From positions 62,001 to 126,000 of the forward strand of contig NZ_JAIQZN010000001.1 of assembly GCF_023333585.1 (NCBI RefSeq): a stretch of DNA of 64,000 bases. The letters are read 5' to 3'. The stretch is from Argonema antarcticum A004/B2 (GTDB lineage: Bacteria > Cyanobacteriota > Cyanobacteriia > Cyanobacteriales > Aerosakkonemataceae). Both the position numbers and the translations under genes were made by a program. Each line of letters begins with the position of its first letter. Position 1 is the stretch's first letter. The notes below the pieces were generated by a model, which was given only the letters and a program-made list of their open reading frames with translations, had not been told where the DNA came from and made no database searches. This document shows, one piece after another, positions 52,788 through 62,100 of this stretch.

Positions 52788-53024
52788 ATGCAATTAACCA
52801 AAGAAAAGCTCAAACAAGAAATCGATCGATTTAATGACGATCAACTCAAGCAAGTTGCCGAATTTATCGAATTTATCAAATTTCGCAGTCGATTCAATCA
52901 AAAAGTAGTTGATTTAGATCAATTTGCCAGCCTCTATCAAGAATTTGCCCAGGAAGACAGAGAACTTGCAGAAGTTGGAATAGCAGACTACATCGAGCAA
53001 CTACAAAAAGAGGATCGAGCATGA
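52788..53024 (+). CDS. Antitoxin-like protein of a MazEF-type pair
   Basis: The product is 78 aa with AGGAGA upstream. It starts MQLTKEKLKQEIDRFNDDQL and is helical, with an acidic tail (YIEQLQKEDRA). It precedes a MazF gene and overlaps it by four bases (ATGA). It is not AbrB-like; the family is not certain. Confidence 0.72.
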   Translation: MQLTKEKLKQEIDRFNDDQLKQVAEFIEFIKFRSRFNQKVVDLDQFASLYQEFAQEDRELAEVGIADYIEQLQKEDRA

Positions 53025-53371
53025 TTATTAAGCGTGGGGAAGTGTGGCTAGCAACTCTCGATCCAGTTCAGGGTTCAGAACAGGCTGGCACTCGTCCCGT
53101 AATTATTTTTCAAGAAAATACTCTATCCAAATTTACCACAACCGTCATCACAATTCCTGTCAGCAGCAATTTGCGCCGTGCCGAGCTTCCTACTTGTATT
53201 CAAATATCTAGTGGTGAAGGAGGCTTGAATCAAGACTCTGTTGCCCTCTGCCATCAAATTCGCGTTCTCGATAAAACTCGACTTACCAAGAAATTAGGAC
53301 AACTGGAACCGGAAACTATTGCACTGTTAGAAACAACTGTATTATTTACCCTTGGTTACTCAATGCCATAA
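53021..53371 (+). CDS. MazF/PemK-family endoribonuclease toxin
   Basis: The product is 116 aa. The signature is RGEVWLATLDPVQGSEQAGT-RPVII, then FTTTVITIPVSSN and LNQDSVALCHQIRVLDKTRL, ending LETTVLFTLGY. The MazF SH3-like fold cleaves single-stranded mRNA. It overlaps the antitoxin gene by ATGA. Confidence 0.9.
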   Translation: MIIKRGEVWLATLDPVQGSEQAGTRPVIIFQENTLSKFTTTVITIPVSSNLRRAELPTCIQISSGEGGLNQDSVALCHQIRVLDKTRLTKKLGQLEPETIALLETTVLFTLGYSMP

Positions 53372-53502
53372 TCACATTAAAGGATGATCGAACGAGGAAA
53401 TTGCCATTATCGAAATATACACCAAGTTGATCGATTTGTTAAAATCGGGAAAATGAGCAAACCCAGTAAATATAAAATTGCAACATTGGAGGTTTAATTA
53501 AG

Positions 53503-54111
53503 ATGATTATGCAAGCAGAACAGAAAAAATATTACACCCCAGAAGAGTATCTAGAACTAGAAGTCAACGCAGAAGAAAAACATGAATACATTGATGGAGA
53601 AATAATCCTTATGTCCGGTGGAATGCCCAATCATAACCGTATTACTGGCAACTTTTATGCAGCCCTAAACTTTGCTCTTAAACGGCAACCTTACGATATA
53701 TTCGTCAGCGATCAGCGATTGTGGATTCCCCAACGACGTATCTATACTTACCCTGATGTCATGGTAGTTCAAGGAGCTTTGCAACTCCAAGAAGGACGAA
53801 AAGATACTATTACCAATCCGGTAATGATTGCCGAAATATTATCAAAATCAACTCAGGCTTATGATTCTCCTTCGGAGACGCTATGCGAACAAGGCGAAAA
53901 ATTTAAGTTTTACCGCACTATTCCCACTTTTCAAGAGTATGTATTGATCGAACAATGCTCAATGCACGTTGAGCGATACTACAAAACCGAACCGCATCAA
54001 TGGATTTTTTCTGAGTATGATGGTGCAGAATCAATCCTAGCCCTTAATACAGTTCCCTGTGAAATTTCTCTGGCAGATCTCTATGATAAAGTTGATTTTG
54101 AAGCAGAGTAA
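53503..54111 (+). CDS. Uma2-family endonuclease-like protein
   Basis: The product is 202 aa. GGAGG ten bases upstream supports the ATG at 53503. YYTPEEYLELEVNAEEKHEY, then IDGEIILMSGGMPNHNRI, is the Uma2 start. The PD-(D/E)XK core is seen in RIYTYPDVMVVQG, then MIAEILSKST with the catalytic Glu. It is an abundant cyanobacterial family of unclear role, possibly linked to DNA repair or mobile elements. A second member follows at 54333. Confidence 0.85.
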   Translation: MIMQAEQKKYYTPEEYLELEVNAEEKHEYIDGEIILMSGGMPNHNRITGNFYAALNFALKRQPYDIFVSDQRLWIPQRRIYTYPDVMVVQGALQLQEGRKDTITNPVMIAEILSKSTQAYDSPSETLCEQGEKFKFYRTIPTFQEYVLIEQCSMHVERYYKTEPHQWIFSEYDGAESILALNTVPCEISLADLYDKVDFEAE

Positions 54112-54128
54112 AAATGAGGGATATTTCA

Positions 54129-54185
54129 GGTATGTTGTTGCGCTTTAGCGCTATATTAAAGAGCGCTAAAGCGCAACAACGTACC
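54129..54185. repeat. Large palindrome GTTGTTGCGCTTTAGCGCT
   Basis: Arms at 54134-54152 and 54162-54180 are exact reverse complements (19 bp) around a 9-base loop; flanking GGTAT and GTACC nearly pair. It is related to the palindrome at 55612-55657 through the shared GTTGCGCTTTAGCGC core. Confidence 0.85.
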
Positions 54186-54332
54186 AAAATTTAACAATAA
54201 TCGACCGACATGATACGATCGGTTTTGACAAAAAGTATTGACAATGTAAATATATATTGCCTACACTGTTAAGCATGGATGTGTATTTCGTACTCAATGG
54301 CACGATCGCATAACGTATCCGATTCATGCACT

Positions 54333-54884
54333 ATGACCGTAACCACAGCAAAATGGACGATAGATGAGTATCACCGCATGATTGCGGTGGGCATTTTGGA
54401 TAATCGCCGCGTAGAACTGCTAAAGGGGGAAATTGTCGAGATGTCACCGGAAGGAGAACCTCACGCCTATTTCAGTAGTGAAGCGGGAGAATATCTAATT
54501 AGATTGTTAGGAAATCGAGCAATGATTCGCTCTGCTAAACCCATTACGCTTCCCAACAACTCTGAACCAGAACCCGATATCGCGATTGTACAACGATTGG
54601 GGCGCGAATACCTAGAGCATCACCCATTACCTGAAAATATTTTTTGGCTAATTGAATACTCAGATTCTACTTTGAACAAGGATTTGGATACGAAAAGTAA
54701 AGTCTATGCGGAAGCGGGAATCCCTGAATATTGGGTAGTCAACCTTAAAAAGAGACAGCTTGTAGTATTCAGAGATCCTCAAGATGGTGAGTATGCTTCC
54801 AAGACTACGCTTACAGTTGGAACGATTTATCCATTGGCATTTCCAGATGTAGCTGTATTAGTAGATTCTATTGTCAGTATTTAA
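54333..54884 (+). CDS. Uma2-family endonuclease-like protein (second copy)
   Basis: The product is 183 aa from the ATG at 54333; a start at 54279 would add residues with no family character. WTIDEYHRMIAVGILDNRRV, then ELLKGEIVEMSPEGEPHAYF, PEPDIAIVQ and IFWLIEYSDSTLNKD are family motifs (core Asp and the Glu in LIEYSDST). It is well diverged from the copy at 53503. Its stop overlaps that of plsY on the other strand by three bases. Confidence 0.85.
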   Translation: MTVTTAKWTIDEYHRMIAVGILDNRRVELLKGEIVEMSPEGEPHAYFSSEAGEYLIRLLGNRAMIRSAKPITLPNNSEPEPDIAIVQRLGREYLEHHPLPENIFWLIEYSDSTLNKDLDTKSKVYAEAGIPEYWVVNLKKRQLVVFRDPQDGEYASKTTLTVGTIYPLAFPDVAVLVDSIVSI

Positions 54885-55549
54885 ACAGTTGGTTCTGCGT
54901 CTGTCTGTAATTTTTGCCCGATTTTTGGCTCAGTTCCTGCTAATAAACGCTCGATATTGGCGCGATGACGCCAGATAACGTAAATACCAGCTGCGATCGC
55001 AAATAGCAGATACGGCAACGGTTCACCAAATCCAAACATTAGGGCGGAAACTGCGATCGCACCCACAATCGAACTCAAAGATACAATCCGCGAAATTGCC
55101 ATCACTACCGCAAAAACTCCTAACGTTCCCAAACCAACTTGCCAAGACATTGCTAGCAATATCCCCAAACTGGTAGCAACTGATTTACCGCCTTTGAAAT
55201 TCAACCAAATTGGCCAACTATGACCGATTATAGCCGCTAATCCAGCCAAAGCCACCAGCCAAGGTAAAGATAATCCCTCATTACTTGACAAATTGCCAGA
55301 GATGATGTATGCAAAATGAGCAAGCGCGATCGCAGCCGCACCTTTAGCAGCATCCACCAGCAAAACCACAATTGCTGGCCCTTTTCCCAACGTTCTCAAC
55401 ACATTCGTTGCGCCAATCGAACCAGATCCTTGGTCGCGAATATCAATTCCCTTGAGAATACGAGCAGCTAAATAGCCAGTCGGAAAAGAGCCTAGCAGAT
55501 AAGCCACCAGCAACAACGCAATATTTACACTTAACTCAACCATCATCAA
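54881..55549 (-). CDS. plsY: Glycerol-3-phosphate acyltransferase PlsY
   Basis: The product is 222 aa, an inner-membrane enzyme using acyl-phosphate to make lysophosphatidate. The motifs LLGSFPTGYLAARIL, DIRDQGSGSIGATNVLRTLG, and WPIWLNFKGGKSVATSLGIL mark the active site. Five or six helices are visible. AAGGA seven bases before the first of three ATGs supports the start. The palindrome at 55612-55657 lies in its leader region. Confidence 0.94.
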   Translation of the reverse strand: MMMVELSVNIALLLVAYLLGSFPTGYLAARILKGIDIRDQGSGSIGATNVLRTLGKGPAIVVLLVDAAKGAAAIALAHFAYIISGNLSSNEGLSLPWLVALAGLAAIIGHSWPIWLNFKGGKSVATSLGILLAMSWQVGLGTLGVFAVVMAISRIVSLSSIVGAIAVSALMFGFGEPLPYLLFAIAAGIYVIWRHRANIERLLAGTEPKIGQKLQTDAEPTV

Positions 55550-55611
55550 TCGATCCTTTACTGAAAATTTCCAATTTAAGATTACAGATTAAATCATTGA
55601 ATTAGGCTCCG

Positions 55612-55657
55612 TAGGTACGTAGTTGCGCTTTAGCGCTAAAGCGCAACTACGTACCTA
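55612..55657. repeat. Perfect 46-bp palindrome
   Basis: TAGGTACGTAGTTGCGCTTT at 55612-55631 and its reverse complement meet at 55634/55635 without a loop. It lies between plsY and the DUF3086 gene, both on the minus strand. Confidence 0.9.
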
Positions 55658-55713
55658 AGATCAGCGTACATCTGCGATCGAAATTATCCAAAATCTAATT
55701 TTTGGACGAATCC

Positions 55714-57048
55714 TTAAAAACGATCGCGCTCCAAAGAATAGCTGGGCGATTGTGGATCGGGCGCAAACGCCAACCACAGGGGAAATTGCAGCACAGCTAG
55801 ACTAATTTGGTCTTCTGTTTCGTCAATGATAATCAACGGCATCTGCCCTTCTTTCACCAACCGCTCAGCTTTGATTGCCATCGGTTCTGGGGCTTCAAAC
55901 AGAGTCACTCCTCGTTCTGGGCCAAAATCGCTGCGAGAAATGCCCAGACAGTCTTGCAAACCGCGCCGCCATTCTCCCAGACGTTCGGGGGTATTTGCCA
56001 GGACTAGGCTGCGGAGACGATCGCCATATTGCGATCGCAACACCGAGATAATAGAAGAAGAAATCAGGATATTTTGCAGGCGAGAACCCATAGTCCGCAA
56101 CGCGCCTTTACCACCCTGAGTAAAAAACCAGTAAGAAGCCCGTTCGGCGTGAACTGGTTCAAAAGTGCGCCGCAGTTGCCAAGGCGGGCCATAATAATCC
56201 GGTCGCGTGCGGTATTGGTCTAAAAGTTTGCGAATTTGCTTGGATTGTTCCTGAAAACCCTGTTCTGCAAATTTCGGCCCTCCAGATTCTTTGATCGGTT
56301 TAGCATCTTTAATAACGACCTTTTCTTCTGGTTCTGGTGCTTTAGGAATCAGTTCCAGTTGTTCTGCTGACGACGCCAGATCTTGCAAACTACCTACCAG
56401 ATAGTCTTTAAAGCCTTGTACACGAATTGCCAAGTCTTGAGAAACTCCAGCAAATGTCGTTTTCATCTCAGATCGAACCCTTTCCTGGCGGCGTTCTAAC
56501 TGTTCTATGGCAATTTGCAGCGTCTGCTTGCGTTGTTCTAATTCGCTCAAACCTTCTTGAATCAAGCTACCTAAAGTTGCTTGCGTTTCAGTCATTTGCG
56601 CGGAGAGCATCTTTCGGGTGACTTGTAGAGAGGAGATTTCCTGTTTGAGAGACTGTTCCTCTTGCTTTAATTCAGCTACCCGTGCTTCTAACTCAGAAAT
56701 GCGATCGATCTTTATCTGCACTTTATCCTCTACAGGGGCTGAATCATCTTCTCTCAGAGCATTGTTGCTGGCAAGCTCTTGAGTATTTGCAGACGACCCG
56801 CCGATTACCAAATTATCGTTTGCAGGCATATCTTCAGTGCCAAGCGGCAGTACATCCCCTTCGATAAACTCATTGTTTTGTTCAGTAGTTAAAAGCGATC
56901 GATCGCCTACTACCAAATCATCTTCAGGTAACTCTGCAACAAAATCAACTGTGGCACCTTGCGCTTGTAAATTATCCAATGCCTCCATAGCTGGTTCTTG
57001 CTCTGGCTGTTGCTCTTGTTTTTGGGTTTGGGCTTCTTCTGAATTCAT
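55714..57048 (-). CDS. DUF3086 domain protein
   Basis: The product is 444 aa. The N-terminal 120 residues are Gln/Glu-rich and probably disordered. A long coiled coil fills about 120-230 (RISELEARVAELKQEEQSLK, QRKQTLQIAIEQLERRQERV). The C-terminal half is the DUF3086 domain: YRTRPDYYGPPWQLRRTFEP, ERASYWFFTQGGKGALRTMG, and PLIIIDETEDQISLAVLQFP. Cyanobacterial and conserved; function unknown. DUF3119 and the permease genes are upstream on the same strand. Confidence 0.85.
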   Translation of the reverse strand: MNSEEAQTQKQEQQPEQEPAMEALDNLQAQGATVDFVAELPEDDLVVGDRSLLTTEQNNEFIEGDVLPLGTEDMPANDNLVIGGSSANTQELASNNALREDDSAPVEDKVQIKIDRISELEARVAELKQEEQSLKQEISSLQVTRKMLSAQMTETQATLGSLIQEGLSELEQRKQTLQIAIEQLERRQERVRSEMKTTFAGVSQDLAIRVQGFKDYLVGSLQDLASSAEQLELIPKAPEPEEKVVIKDAKPIKESGGPKFAEQGFQEQSKQIRKLLDQYRTRPDYYGPPWQLRRTFEPVHAERASYWFFTQGGKGALRTMGSRLQNILISSSIISVLRSQYGDRLRSLVLANTPERLGEWRRGLQDCLGISRSDFGPERGVTLFEAPEPMAIKAERLVKEGQMPLIIIDETEDQISLAVLQFPLWLAFAPDPQSPSYSLERDRF

Positions 57049-57144
57049 CTAACAACTAACGACTAATAGTTACTCAACAAAGGTAGGGCATTGGTGGCCT
57101 TTCCCACTAAAAACTCATAGACACTCAGCACGGCTGACCTTTCA

Positions 57145-57564
57145 CTAAATCTTCGGACAGCGTTGTTCCAAGCAGATTTGTAACATCTTGGCATCGAACA
57201 ACATAGGCAAGAAGTGGATGCTTTTGACTTCTTTAAAATAAAACAAAATTGGCACTCCCGGCCAAAAAATTCGCCAATTTTGCCATTCCCGGTAAGGAAA
57301 GCTGCGGATTATCTTATCAGATCGGTATACGTCTAAAGCCGTTTCTGTAAATTTCAGACGGATAGTAGCAGTCTGGAACAAGAGGAATAATCCGAACAAA
57401 GCGACGATCGAGCTAAGCCAGACTTGTACCAGCAGTAGCGGTATTGCGCCTACTACTAAGACAATTGGCAGCGTGTAACTGGCAGAGAGTTCAACCGTTT
57501 GTTGCGATCCGATGGGAGTAGCGGTGGTCACAGTCTTTAATTCCTCAAGATGAACAGACTCCAC
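57145..57564 (-). CDS. DUF3119 family membrane protein
   Basis: The product is 139 aa. Two hydrophobic stretches lie at about 30-68 (LPIVLVVGAIPLLLVQVWLS, IVALFGLFLLFQ). The family-like region TEATALDVYR-type part reads FTETALDVYRSDKIIRSFPY, then FPYREWQNWRIFWPGVPILF. It follows the permease gene by 22 bp and is probably co-transcribed with it, a conserved cyanobacterial pairing. Confidence 0.8.
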   Translation of the reverse strand: MESVHLEELKTVTTATPIGSQQTVELSASYTLPIVLVVGAIPLLLVQVWLSSIVALFGLFLLFQTATIRLKFTETALDVYRSDKIIRSFPYREWQNWRIFWPGVPILFYFKEVKSIHFLPMLFDAKMLQICLEQRCPKI

Positions 57565-57586
57565 TTTTATTTTATAGGCTGACGCC

Positions 57587-58336
57587 TCATAAGCCTTTTT
57601 GGATCACACTGCCCGTGCCCTGAAACATTACCCAAGTCAATAAAAAATTGACAATAAAGATCGCTAGCAAAGATGTTACCACGGCAGTGGTCGTTGATTG
57701 TCCCACACCTTTAGCGCCTCCTGTCGTCGTCAAGCCCCAGCTACAGCCAATTACGGCAATTAGCGCTCCGAAGCAAAAAGCCTTGATCGCTGCACTACAG
57801 ATATCCCAGATATCCAGGAAGTTGCGAACCGAATCTAGAAATATTGATTGGGAGATGCCGTAAAGGTTAGTGGCAATCAGCAATCCTCCCATCATGCCAG
57901 TTACTAGGCACATAATGGTCAAAATTGGCAGCATCAAGCAGCAGGCGATCACGCGGGGAATCACCAGATAATCGATCGGATCGGTTTTGAGCATCAGGAG
58001 GGCGTCGATTTGTTCGGTGACCCGCATTGTGCCTATTTCTGCCGCAAAAGCCGATCCGACTCGTCCCGCCAGCACGACAGCGGTAAGGACTGGGGCCAGT
58101 TCGCGGCACAACGCGAGTGCCAGAACTCCTCCCACGGCGGTGCCTGCACCCAAGTTGATAAACTCACGCGCCACCTGAACTGTAAATACCATGCCCACGA
58201 AAGCCGCTGTTACCAGGGCTATGAGCAGGGATTCTGGGCCAACTGCTGCCATTTGATCTAGGGTGTTGCGCCGGTGGATTTTGCCGTTGAGTAGGTGGAT
58301 TAGTACTTGTCCGCCCAACAAAATTGCCGCTAGCAC
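57587..58336 (-). CDS. MlaE/Ycf63-type lipid ABC transporter permease
   Basis: The product is at least 249 aa. NTLDQMAAVGPESLLIALVT, AAFVGMVFTVQVAREFINLG, LCRELAPVLTAVVLAGRVGS, and EIGTMRVTEQIDALLMLKTD are MlaE hallmarks. Six hydrophobic segments are visible. The GTG at 58336 is the only usual start codon in the frame, yet the 14 residues before it (AIAFFSLRLWGQRV) look like family sequence, so the real start may be a rare codon or the beginning may be damaged; a TAA blocks the frame at about 58413. It is part of lipid import/export to the outer leaflet or thylakoid. Confidence 0.85.
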   Translation of the reverse strand: MLAAILLGGQVLIHLLNGKIHRRNTLDQMAAVGPESLLIALVTAAFVGMVFTVQVAREFINLGAGTAVGGVLALALCRELAPVLTAVVLAGRVGSAFAAEIGTMRVTEQIDALLMLKTDPIDYLVIPRVIACCLMLPILTIMCLVTGMMGGLLIATNLYGISQSIFLDSVRNFLDIWDICSAAIKAFCFGALIAVIGCSWGLTTTGGAKGVGQSTTTAVVTSLLAIFIVNFLLTWVMFQGTGSVIQKGL

Positions 58337-58579
58337 GCGCTGTCCCCATAACCTTAAACTGAAAAAAGCGATCGCCCTTACTCCACAAAAGTTCGCACTG
58401 CATTAAGAACTGTATCCAATATGAACGATCCCCAGTCACTTATCCTGTCTATTTTTAATTAAAACTTAAGATTTCTAACTTTTTGGCTCGACACTGAATA
58501 TCGCGCCTATTGTGGTAAGTGGCAAGTGCCTTTTGCAGGCATGGCCGCTGTCAGTTCGATTTGGAGTACTAAGCAAGGC

Positions 58580-58873
58580 ATGAGTATTTCCCCCAACTTC
58601 TTCCGCTCTCTGCTGCTAACGAGTATCCTCAGCTTTGTCGCCCCCATTCTGCTAATCGGGGGAACGTTGGCAGGTCTATCTTCGATCGGCTATATTCCTG
58701 GCCTGGGAATTATATGTCAGTCCGGCGCGGAGTCAATCTGGAAGTTCCTGGCCGTTTTTGGCAGTGGCTGTCCAATCCAGGGACTCTTGACAATTGGGAC
58801 AACTTGTGCATTGGTCGGCGCTATGTTTGACACCTACGCTTTCTACAGGTATCAAACCCTTCGCGGGAATTGA
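58580..58873 (+). CDS. Small membrane protein of unknown function
   Basis: The product is 97 aa from the ATG at 58580 (MSISPNFFRSLLLTS); ATG at 58541 or GTG at 58526 would add 13-18 residues. Two hydrophobic helices at about 7-35 and 62-85. Cysteines at GIICQSG and GSGCPIQG may pair. Not recognised as a named family. Confidence 0.6.
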   Translation: MSISPNFFRSLLLTSILSFVAPILLIGGTLAGLSSIGYIPGLGIICQSGAESIWKFLAVFGSGCPIQGLLTIGTTCALVGAMFDTYAFYRYQTLRGN

Positions 58874-58959
58874 TTTGATAGCACGGGAATTGGGAATCGC
58901 TTCCCAAGAAAACCAAAAATCTTCTCCTTTATCTAAAATCTAAAATTCTCAATCAACCC

Positions 58960-60762
58960 TTACCCCTCAAAAGGTTTTCCAGCCTTGATAGCGGGTTTGT
59001 TCTTCCCTACGGACAGGTAAAACGCGAACCCTTGTTTAGCCGTCGCCGGATCGAGGGCAGTCTGGACAAGATTCGGATTAGTGGCGACATCAGCACCATT
59101 GCCAGTATTCGGTTTCGTTTCATTCTCTTGAAGACCATTCCAAGTAAGGTAGGTGCTTTTGAGATGGCGGAAGATTTCTTGATAAAGTTGACTCCTGACG
59201 CGATCGCCCCGTTTCCCATCTTCCAGTTTGATATCATCCACAAAAAATGCGAGTTCCAAACCAATAAAATAGGAAACCTCATTATGATTAATTCCGATCA
59301 TCCTAATTTGCGGTTCTTGCCATTTTTCTCGCGACAGTTTCAACTTTTCTTTGAGCCACTTAATTAACTCCATCACAGAATCATCTAAGCGAGTTTCCGC
59401 ACCTTGAGGATTGGATATCTTTTGATACAAGCGTTGCGTTCTGCGCTTTAACACATTAATCTTTCGCTCCCATTCGTCAGAAATGAAGTATTGATCCCGA
59501 TCCAGTAAATTAGGATCTTTAAGCCAAGTTCGATACCACTCTCTAATTAACTCAATCAGTCCCTCTTCATTATTTTCCTGAAGATCAAATCCATTGCGGT
59601 TATTATTGGTTTCATCCATTACTTGGAAACCGATAAGTTCTAATATGGTTTGATATTCCTGTTGGACATTTTCTCTTTCGTCTTCCGTTAGCCCTCCTTT
59701 TTCAGCAAACTGCATTGTCACAACCAAAGCTTCCAGCGCTTGTTCTATTTCCTCTAATTGGAAATTGACCGCCTGTTCCGCCAGTAGCCGTGATTTGCCT
59801 ATTTTTTGTTGTTGGGTGAGATTAGGGTCACATCCTTCGTAGCTATAGTATTTATCGATCGTCTCTAATTTAGTATCGATATCCCCTAGTGTATCGGCAT
59901 GAGCTAACACAATTTGTTCGATCAGCTTACGGGTTTCATCAATATTAGATTCAGGGGGTATCTCTATATCCATAGCGATATAGTACAAAGAGGTAGGACG
60001 ACTCAGATTCGTGAGTTTTTGACCCTGCAATACACTGTTAGGAATATAAACATCACAATGGGTACTAAATATATATAGCTGAGTCACCCGAACACCAATC
60101 CGGCGTAGCATTCCAATTGAACCATCTTCAAGGAGCAGAATATCACCAAATTGAAAAGGCGTATCAATCAGTAAAACAATCCCACTAAAGAAATTAGCCA
60201 AAATATCCTGAAGTGCAAAACCAAGCACAAAAGTCGCACCACCCAGCGCTACCCAAATGCCACTTAAATCAACCCCAAAGGTTCCAAAAACAAGAGCCCC
60301 GCCAGTTATGAAGATCAGCACAGGAACAACTGCTGATAGGATGGGAAGCAATACGTCATCCCACATGACTTCGCTTTTTTGAGTGTAATCTTTGAGGTAG
60401 TAAATAAAAACTTGTAGAAATAATTGGACAGACCAATAACTAATGACTATAATAATTATCGATGTCAGTATATGTTCTATACTTGTAGGAATTTTAACAG
60501 AGACTAGATTCTTAAAAGTGATTCTCAGGCTGAAGATAGCGAAGACGATGAGGGCTGGATAGGCGGAAACACCTAAGGTAACGACTGCGATGTCCCGTTC
60601 AAATTGCCGAAAGAGCGGGCGCAAGATATAAAATAAGAATACATATAATAGCCCAGTTGCCAGAGCCGTGATTAGCAAACTAATCAGGATCGAACTAGCT
60701 GTATTCATTTTATCAAATTGATGCAAGAGGTTTTGTAACATAGCAGTTGCTTTATTTAACAT
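58960..60762 (-). CDS. MscS-type mechanosensitive channel
   Basis: The product is 600 aa from the ATG at 60762; a longer frame to 60888 runs into an AATCCCAA repeat. Membrane helices lie at about 20-45, 55-80, 90-115 and 135-165. The MscS pore helix and beta domain are GGATFVLGFALQDILANFFSGI, split here by position 178, then DTPFQFGDILLLEDGSIGML, and VYIPNSVLQGQKLTNLSR. A long cytoplasmic region follows. MscS channels release solutes on hypo-osmotic shock. No binding domain is obvious in the C-terminal 270 residues, which are rich in coiled-coil-like helices (RVKRRTQRLYQKI type). Confidence 0.88.
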   Translation of the reverse strand: MLNKATAMLQNLLHQFDKMNTASSILISLLITALATGLLYVFLFYILRPLFRQFERDIAVVTLGVSAYPALIVFAIFSLRITFKNLVSVKIPTSIEHILTSIIIIVISYWSVQLFLQVFIYYLKDYTQKSEVMWDDVLLPILSAVVPVLIFITGGALVFGTFGVDLSGIWVALGGATFVLGFALQDILANFFSGIVLLIDTPFQFGDILLLEDGSIGMLRRIGVRVTQLYIFSTHCDVYIPNSVLQGQKLTNLSRPTSLYYIAMDIEIPPESNIDETRKLIEQIVLAHADTLGDIDTKLETIDKYYSYEGCDPNLTQQQKIGKSRLLAEQAVNFQLEEIEQALEALVVTMQFAEKGGLTEDERENVQQEYQTILELIGFQVMDETNNNRNGFDLQENNEEGLIELIREWYRTWLKDPNLLDRDQYFISDEWERKINVLKRRTQRLYQKISNPQGAETRLDDSVMELIKWLKEKLKLSREKWQEPQIRMIGINHNEVSYFIGLELAFFVDDIKLEDGKRGDRVRSQLYQEIFRHLKSTYLTWNGLQENETKPNTGNGADVATNPNLVQTALDPATAKQGFAFYLSVGKNKPAIKAGKPFEG

Positions 60763-61027
60763 AGTTTGCCTTAACTTTATTTGTAAAAATGTCAACAATA
60801 ATTTTGGATTTGGGATTGGGGATTTGGGATTAACTCCCAGACGGTCGTTCGGGGGCTGACAATACCGAAAAAGTTTTTTCTTTTCCACGACTGAAAGTCT
60901 GGGGCTTGAGACCTTTTTGATTTTCGGTTGTTAGTTGGAGCGACTTATAGCGAAACGTTCTCAAAGTTGAAATTGACAAAGGTGTAAATTTATGGCAAGT
61001 CTGACGATCGCTCCTAACTATTTTACC

Positions 61028-61381
61028 TTATTCTACTACCAGTTTTAAGCCGGGAAGCAATCGTTCTAAGTTTTTCAATGATTTACCTTGCCAGGGCACC
61101 TTTTTGCCGCCTAAAACTACTAATTGAGTTCCTTTCTTTTTCTTCATCCCCAGGACAAATTTAGATAACATACTAATGCCAGAACTGTTGAGGAATGCTA
61201 ATTCTTTCACGTTTAATGTTAAGGTGTCTGGGTCTGCATTAGCCGCTTGATCGAGCAACTTAACAATGGGAACATATTCCTTGGGACTTCCGAGAGTAAT
61301 ATCCCCTTTAAAATAAACTGTTGAGGACGCTGGCTCGTATTGAACCTGATAGTCATCGCCTTTGACTTCTGGATTTGCCAT
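61028..61381 (-). CDS. STAS-domain anti-sigma antagonist-like protein
   Basis: The product is 117 aa. VYFKGDITLGSPKEYVPIVK, then LTLNVKELAFLNSSGISMLS, is the STAS core; Ser66 or Ser67 is the likely phosphorylation site. The end is KVPWQGKSLKNLERLLPGLK. It is the third gene after the phosphatase and kinase genes, the order of the icfG or SiaABC partner switch. Confidence 0.85.
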   Translation of the reverse strand: MANPEVKGDDYQVQYEPASSTVYFKGDITLGSPKEYVPIVKLLDQAANADPDTLTLNVKELAFLNSSGISMLSKFVLGMKKKKGTQLVVLGGKKVPWQGKSLKNLERLLPGLKLVVE

Positions 61382-61434
61382 AAATTGTTTCTCCTTTTTT
61401 TTATGGAAATGTCGAAATGATTCATCAGTAAAAA

Positions 61435-62028
61435 TTATACAACAACTTGAGCCATTGTAGTAACAATGACAATTTGTGGATTACTGGGTGCAATCTCAAA
61501 TTTCCAGCCTAATTTTGCTGAATAATCATTGATAGCGGTCAGCAAACCTAAGCCGGAGGCTTCACTATCTTCGGATTCGGCTGTTTTTTCAATCTGCTGA
61601 ACATATAACTCATTAGGATCGGCGTCAAGCAATTCCCTAATAAAGGCTTGAAATTCCCTAGCCTTTTGAGTAGTAATACTGTTTTCCGTAAAAATCACAG
61701 CTGTTACTTTCTCGAACTCTTCCAGAAAATGAATGCCAAACTTAACTTTATTATGATTGTTTTCTTCGTTAGATTTCATGGCATTTTCTAACAATTCGTT
61801 GCCGACATAACTGACGGTATTTCTAGTTGCTTCGATCCGATCTTCCCGCCGATCGGGGTTTTCATCAATTGGCAGAAAGGTTGAAAAATAGTTGGCAACA
61901 AAATAAGCGGATAAGCGGTTATTACGCCACCGTTCTTCAATTGGTCGAGAACTGGAGGTAAAGCTCAGTTCTAAAGACTCATGTTCCAGAGGAAACTCTT
62001 CAATAAATTCTCCAAAAATTTGGCTCAT
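61435..62028 (-). CDS. SiaB/DUF6272-like kinase of the partner switch
   Basis: The product is 197 aa. A GHKL-like fold is suggested by YVGNELLENAMKSNEENNHN (N box with Glu-Asn) and the glycine turn ASGLGLLTAINDYSAKLGW. It lies 53 bp before the STAS gene and just after the phosphatase gene. It would phosphorylate the STAS protein. No HATPase signature beyond those motifs is certain. Confidence 0.75.
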   Translation of the reverse strand: MSQIFGEFIEEFPLEHESLELSFTSSSRPIEERWRNNRLSAYFVANYFSTFLPIDENPDRREDRIEATRNTVSYVGNELLENAMKSNEENNHNKVKFGIHFLEEFEKVTAVIFTENSITTQKAREFQAFIRELLDADPNELYVQQIEKTAESEDSEASGLGLLTAINDYSAKLGWKFEIAPSNPQIVIVTTMAQVVV

Positions 62029-62100
62029 ATTTGTTACTTCTTAATTGATTGAAGGTTAATTAGTGGCTGCAAAATCTTGATGTCGAACATTGGCATATCA

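Noticed and set aside
53372-53502. Possible third trace of an Eco57I-like end (NEEIAIIEIYTKL) after mazF
   Set aside because: Only about eight residues resemble EEEIAIVE; too short to separate from chance.
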